DNA from: Cryptomeria japonica
Lineage: Eukaryota > Streptophyta > Pinopsida > Cupressales > Cupressaceae
Direction: 5' to 3'
NCBI RefSeq assembly: GCF_030272615.1
Contig: NC_081407.1
Location: 142,168,897-142,232,896 of the forward strand
Length of the DNA: 64,000 nucleotides
In this document: positions 60,928 to 64,000 of the stretch, in pieces
How the letters are laid out: the number at the start of each line of letters is the position of its first letter
How positions within the stretch are numbered: the stretch's first letter is position 1
The notes under the pieces: model-generated
Databases searched by the model: none
Seen by the model: only the letters and a program-made list of their open reading frames with translations
Told to the model about the DNA's origin: nothing
Made by a program: the position numbers and the translations under genes

Positions 60928-62339
60928 TATTGGCATTTGCATGAAGATTGCATTGATGAACTATTATGTTGTCATTAATGTCAATTATAATTGGTAATGA
61001 TGTTATTATGATGTTGTTATTTTGTTGTTTTGCAACCGGTAGGTGAGCCAGTGAAGGAAACTAGGATTACTTGAGAAGCAGTGAGATCAACCGGTAACCC
61101 TACCTGTTGATGTTCCAAACCCTAACCGATGGAGCTTGGTGAATCGATTGTATTATTTTATGATGAAATGGTGAGCAGTAATGATTATGCCATGTATGAA
61201 TATTGTATGTGAAGAGTTTCAAATGGTTTTTGGTGCGTAGAGATAACGGTTTTATCTTGGGAATGAGCGAGTACATTGCATGAAGTGGAAACCGTGTGAT
61301 GAGTTACAAGGATTGATGAAGTGATGATCAAGGAGCGATCGAGGTTGTCTTGAATCATGTGCAATGATTTCTATGTAATCTAATGGTCATACTTGAACTG
61401 ATTTATTTGTAATCTCTATGAGATCTTAGGTTTGTGATATGTTACCGACCTATTTTTTTTCTTATAAGGTCGATGAGTTATTTTTTTGTAGTGTTGGCAA
61501 AATTGGTTAAGTGTGATTTGTTGCCAAACCAGAAGGTGTATTTGTATTATGTGTGAAGGAAGATAGGAGCATGAAAAGGATTTGATCAAGTAGAGTAGTG
61601 CTATTCACCAGATCAACAAACCCATGTTGTTCTCTAACAATTACAACAATCAAATCCCTTAACATGGTAAGATTTAACAAACTTAGTGCTATCTAAATCC
61701 TCTAACCAGGTGATCCATTAGATTGGATTTCAAATCCTCTACCAAGGTTACTCCTAACAGGGTATTGCTTCTAAGAGGGCATTATAGTCAATCACTTAAT
61801 TAGGTGGTCCCTAACAGGATTTGTTCTTAACAGGACTTTTGTAAAAGCTTTAACAGGCTTGGCTCCTGATAGGGCAAACTTCAGAAGAGTTCAGAATACT
61901 TTTGGGTATTCATCCCCACCATGGTTTTTCCCATTTGGGTCTCTACGTCAAAATCATTGTGTCAAGTGATGAATGTTTTTGTGGTTATGTTTTCTATGGT
62001 TAATTTGCTTAACTGCTAAATCCACTTAGATATGATAAGATGACCAGTATCAATCTGAAATGTGTTTTTACTTTTGTCAGTAAACTATTTGAATGTTTTT
62101 GTTAAAAGGTTTTGAGAGTTTCAGAGCTATTATACTATTATTCTATTATGACATTCAATTGGTATACTTGACAGTGATATTGCAATTTGTAGTTCAGTGT
62201 TTGAACCAGTCAGTTTTGAGTTTGACTTGAGAGGTTGTTTTTAAATTTGGTGAAAGTTTAGTCAGTTTTCTATCTACTGATTCACCCCCCCCCCCCTCTT
62301 AGTAGTTGTTTGGATCCTTATCGATTCATCATACCATCA
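60928..62339 (+). mobile_element. Element E 5' LTR
   Basis: Starts TATTGGCATTTGCATG (TGTTGG in element C) and ends CATACCATCA. It shares with C the TTCTTATAAGGTCGATG block near 61458, the array of TAACAGGGT-like words (61650-61870), the TTTTTCCCATTTGGGTCTC block and a C tract at 62285-62296. The primer site that follows reads TAGTATAAAAAC, which is strongly mutated. Confidence 0.85.
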
Positions 62340-62409
62340 ATTAGTATAAAAACACTTCAAGTCCTCTAGTGTCTAAGCCTAACAGCTTGAGGTAAAGATC
62401 TTGAAGAAC

Positions 62410-62941
62410 ATGATGAAGAAAGAAGGTCCGAAGTTTAATAGGAAAAACTATAGAATATGGAGTTATAGGATGAAAATTTATATCAAGAGTCTAGGAATTC
62501 AATACTAGGAACATGTTGTTACTCAATATGTTGCACCTAGTGGGACTATGTCTAATGATCAAAAGAAAGAGCAACAAGAAAATAATCAAGCATTGGAGGC
62601 CATTATCAGTTCTTTGTCTGATTCAGAGCATGTTGATGTCCATGGTCTGGAGATTGCTTATGATGTGTGGAATAAACTTGAGGAAATCTATAGCGGTGAT
62701 GAGCATGTGAAGATTGCCAAAGAAGAGAGCCTGAGAGGTAAATTTAATGACATGCGGATCGCTGAAGGTGAGAATATTCAATAGTATGGCCAGAGGATCA
62801 AGGAGATAGTTGGTGAGATCAAGAGTGTTGGTGGTAAAGTGGAGGATGCCATAGTGGTCAGTAAGTGTTGATAACCCTTCTATCGATCTATGTTATCCGA
62901 GTTGCAGCCATTAAGGAGCTAAAGTCTATTGATAAACTAAG
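62410..62941 (+). pseudogene. Element E gag, N-terminal part
   Basis: The frame starts at the ATG 62410 (MMKKEGPKFNRKNYRIW). A TAG at 62506-62508 replaces the Trp seen in element C. A second TAG at 62782-62784 lies 372 bases after the start, exactly as in C. Near 62865 and 62936 two shifts move the frame to that of the long open segment that follows. SDSEHVDVHGLEIAYDVWN and EESLRGKFNDMRIAEGENIQ match C. Confidence 0.85.
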
Positions 62942-64000
62942 GTAACTCTTCACTCCATCATTGGTAAGCTTACTGCAATTGAATTAAATGGTTATGATGG
63001 TAGTGCTCATAAATCTGAATTTGCATTTAGAGCTTCAGTTTCTAACCCACCTATGAGGAAAAGAAGAGATGTTAGTCACAGTTATGAGTCTAGATCCAGC
63101 AAAGAAGTTGATGATGAAGACAGACTGATTGAGCTTGAAGCATTGTTGGCCAAGCGGTTGCCCAAAGGTACCGGTAAGTATAGAGGTAAATTACCTTTGA
63201 AGTGTTTTGCATGTAACAAGATTGGACACATTGCAGCTAACTGTCCTAATGGTGACAATGAGCATAAGCGTGAGAAGTACAAGAAGTACAAAGGAAAAGG
63301 CAAAAGAGATTGTCTCATTGTAGTTGATGGTGGTATCACTAATGAGGAATCTGAGGGAGATGCTAATGAAGACATTGTCTTTGTTGCCATTAAAGAGGAG
63401 ACATCTGATCAAAAGGCATTAGTTTCTCACATGGATAGTTACATGGTAAAAGGAAAGGGAACCATTTCTCTTAATGGAAAGAGCAATACAGATGATGTCT
63501 ATTGGGTTGAAGGATTAAAGCACAATATTTTGAGTGTAGCTCAACTCAATGACAGAGGTTATCCATTGGAATTTAAGAATGGAATGTGCAAAATCTATGT
63601 GAGCAAAGGTGAACTAATTGCAACTCGCAAGCAGACAAAAGGAAACCTGTTTCACCTAAATACTAAAGTCAACAAATGTTTAATTGCCAAAGTAGATGAT
63701 AGTTGTCTTTGGCATCGGATATTTTGTCATATAAATTTTGATAACATTATCAAAGTCAATAAGTCCAAGTCGGTAAGAGGTTTTCCTCAATTAGACAAAC
63801 CGGTGAATGCTCTGTGTAAGGAATGTCACTTAGGAAAGATGATATCCTCAACTTTTAAGAGCAAATCCTTCTCAGCAGAACATTTGTTAGATTTGGTTCA
63901 TATAGACCTCAATGGACCAATAAGGACTAAAAGTATTCAAGGTGACATATATTTTATGATCTTCACTGATGATTGCTCAAGAATGATGTGGGTCACATTC
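62942..64000 (+). CDS. Element E gag end, pre-integrase and integrase start, partial; protease core deleted
   Basis: 353 codons are open to the end of the window, with no in-frame start given because the true start lies upstream past shifts. The zinc knuckle CFACNKIGHIAANC is complete. Where element C has its protease strand, E reads VSHMDSYMVKGKG; about 39 residues, including the catalytic Asp, are missing without a change of frame. The pre-integrase part has LWHRIFCHINFDN and KECHLGKM, and the integrase begins LLDLVHIDLNGP with the first catalytic Asp. As part of a retroelement polyprotein it is unlikely to be functional. Confidence 0.85.

Larger units (their letters stand above)
60928..64000 (+). 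mobile_element. Element E: second copia element of the C family, cut by the window end
   Basis: A 5' LTR, a damaged primer site and a gag-pro-integrase region are collinear with element C. The window ends inside the integrase. No target duplication can be checked because the 3' end is outside. Confidence 0.9.

Overview
The window looks like intergenic DNA from a large, repeat-rich land-plant nuclear genome. A gymnosperm is my best guess, from the size and age of the nested LTR elements, but nothing in the sequence fixes the species. I see no intact host gene, rRNA, tRNA or CRISPR. Almost everything is satellite DNA or transposable elements in several stages of decay, many nested inside one another. 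Most boundaries were fixed by target-site duplications (TSDs), and several by reading frames that close up again once an insert is removed.

Layout: 1-6.3 kb is a satellite made of short inverted-repeat subunits, interrupted by a solo LTR (3749-5317, TSD gtgtc). 6.3-16.65 kb is a module with a broken, unclassified transposase-like gene on + (6697-9700), a broken multi-exon gene on - (14054-15997), GATATC palindromes near both outer edges, and a 362-bp tandem array between the genes, itself split by a solo LTR (11618-12815, TSD actag). 16.77-26.3 kb is a decayed Helitron: Rep-like N-terminus, SF1 helicase, an endonuclease/exonuclease/phosphatase (EEP) domain and a separate RPA-like gene with an intron. 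It is split by a 4.5-kb LTR-like element (16950-21436, TSD aaact), which carries an ORF whose start resembles the histone H3 tail, and by a 985-bp inverted-repeat transposon (24420-25404, TSD actg).

28.5-58.3 kb is one old Tat-like Ty3/gypsy element, here called B, on +. Three large insertions lie in it: A (29150-37969, a gag/protease-only LTR element that itself contains solo LTR F, 33735-34814, TSD ctatc); C (38195-45582, Ty1/copia, +); and D (48468-56339, chromodomain Ty3/gypsy, -, TSD ccaca). 58.3-60.9 kb is unassigned sequence with LTR-like TATA signals. From 60.9 kb to the end is E, a second copia of the C family (+), cut by the window edge.

How the parts relate: B is the oldest layer of its stack. 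A lacks pol and would need an autonomous partner. C and E share one family and share a gag stop codon at the same position. D keeps one reading frame through its whole polyprotein but has in-frame stops and has lost catalytic residues in reverse transcriptase and integrase. Nothing here looks able to move by itself. The points most worth checking are the Helitron with EEP and RPA genes, the H3-tail-like ORF, and the unclassified convergent two-gene module.
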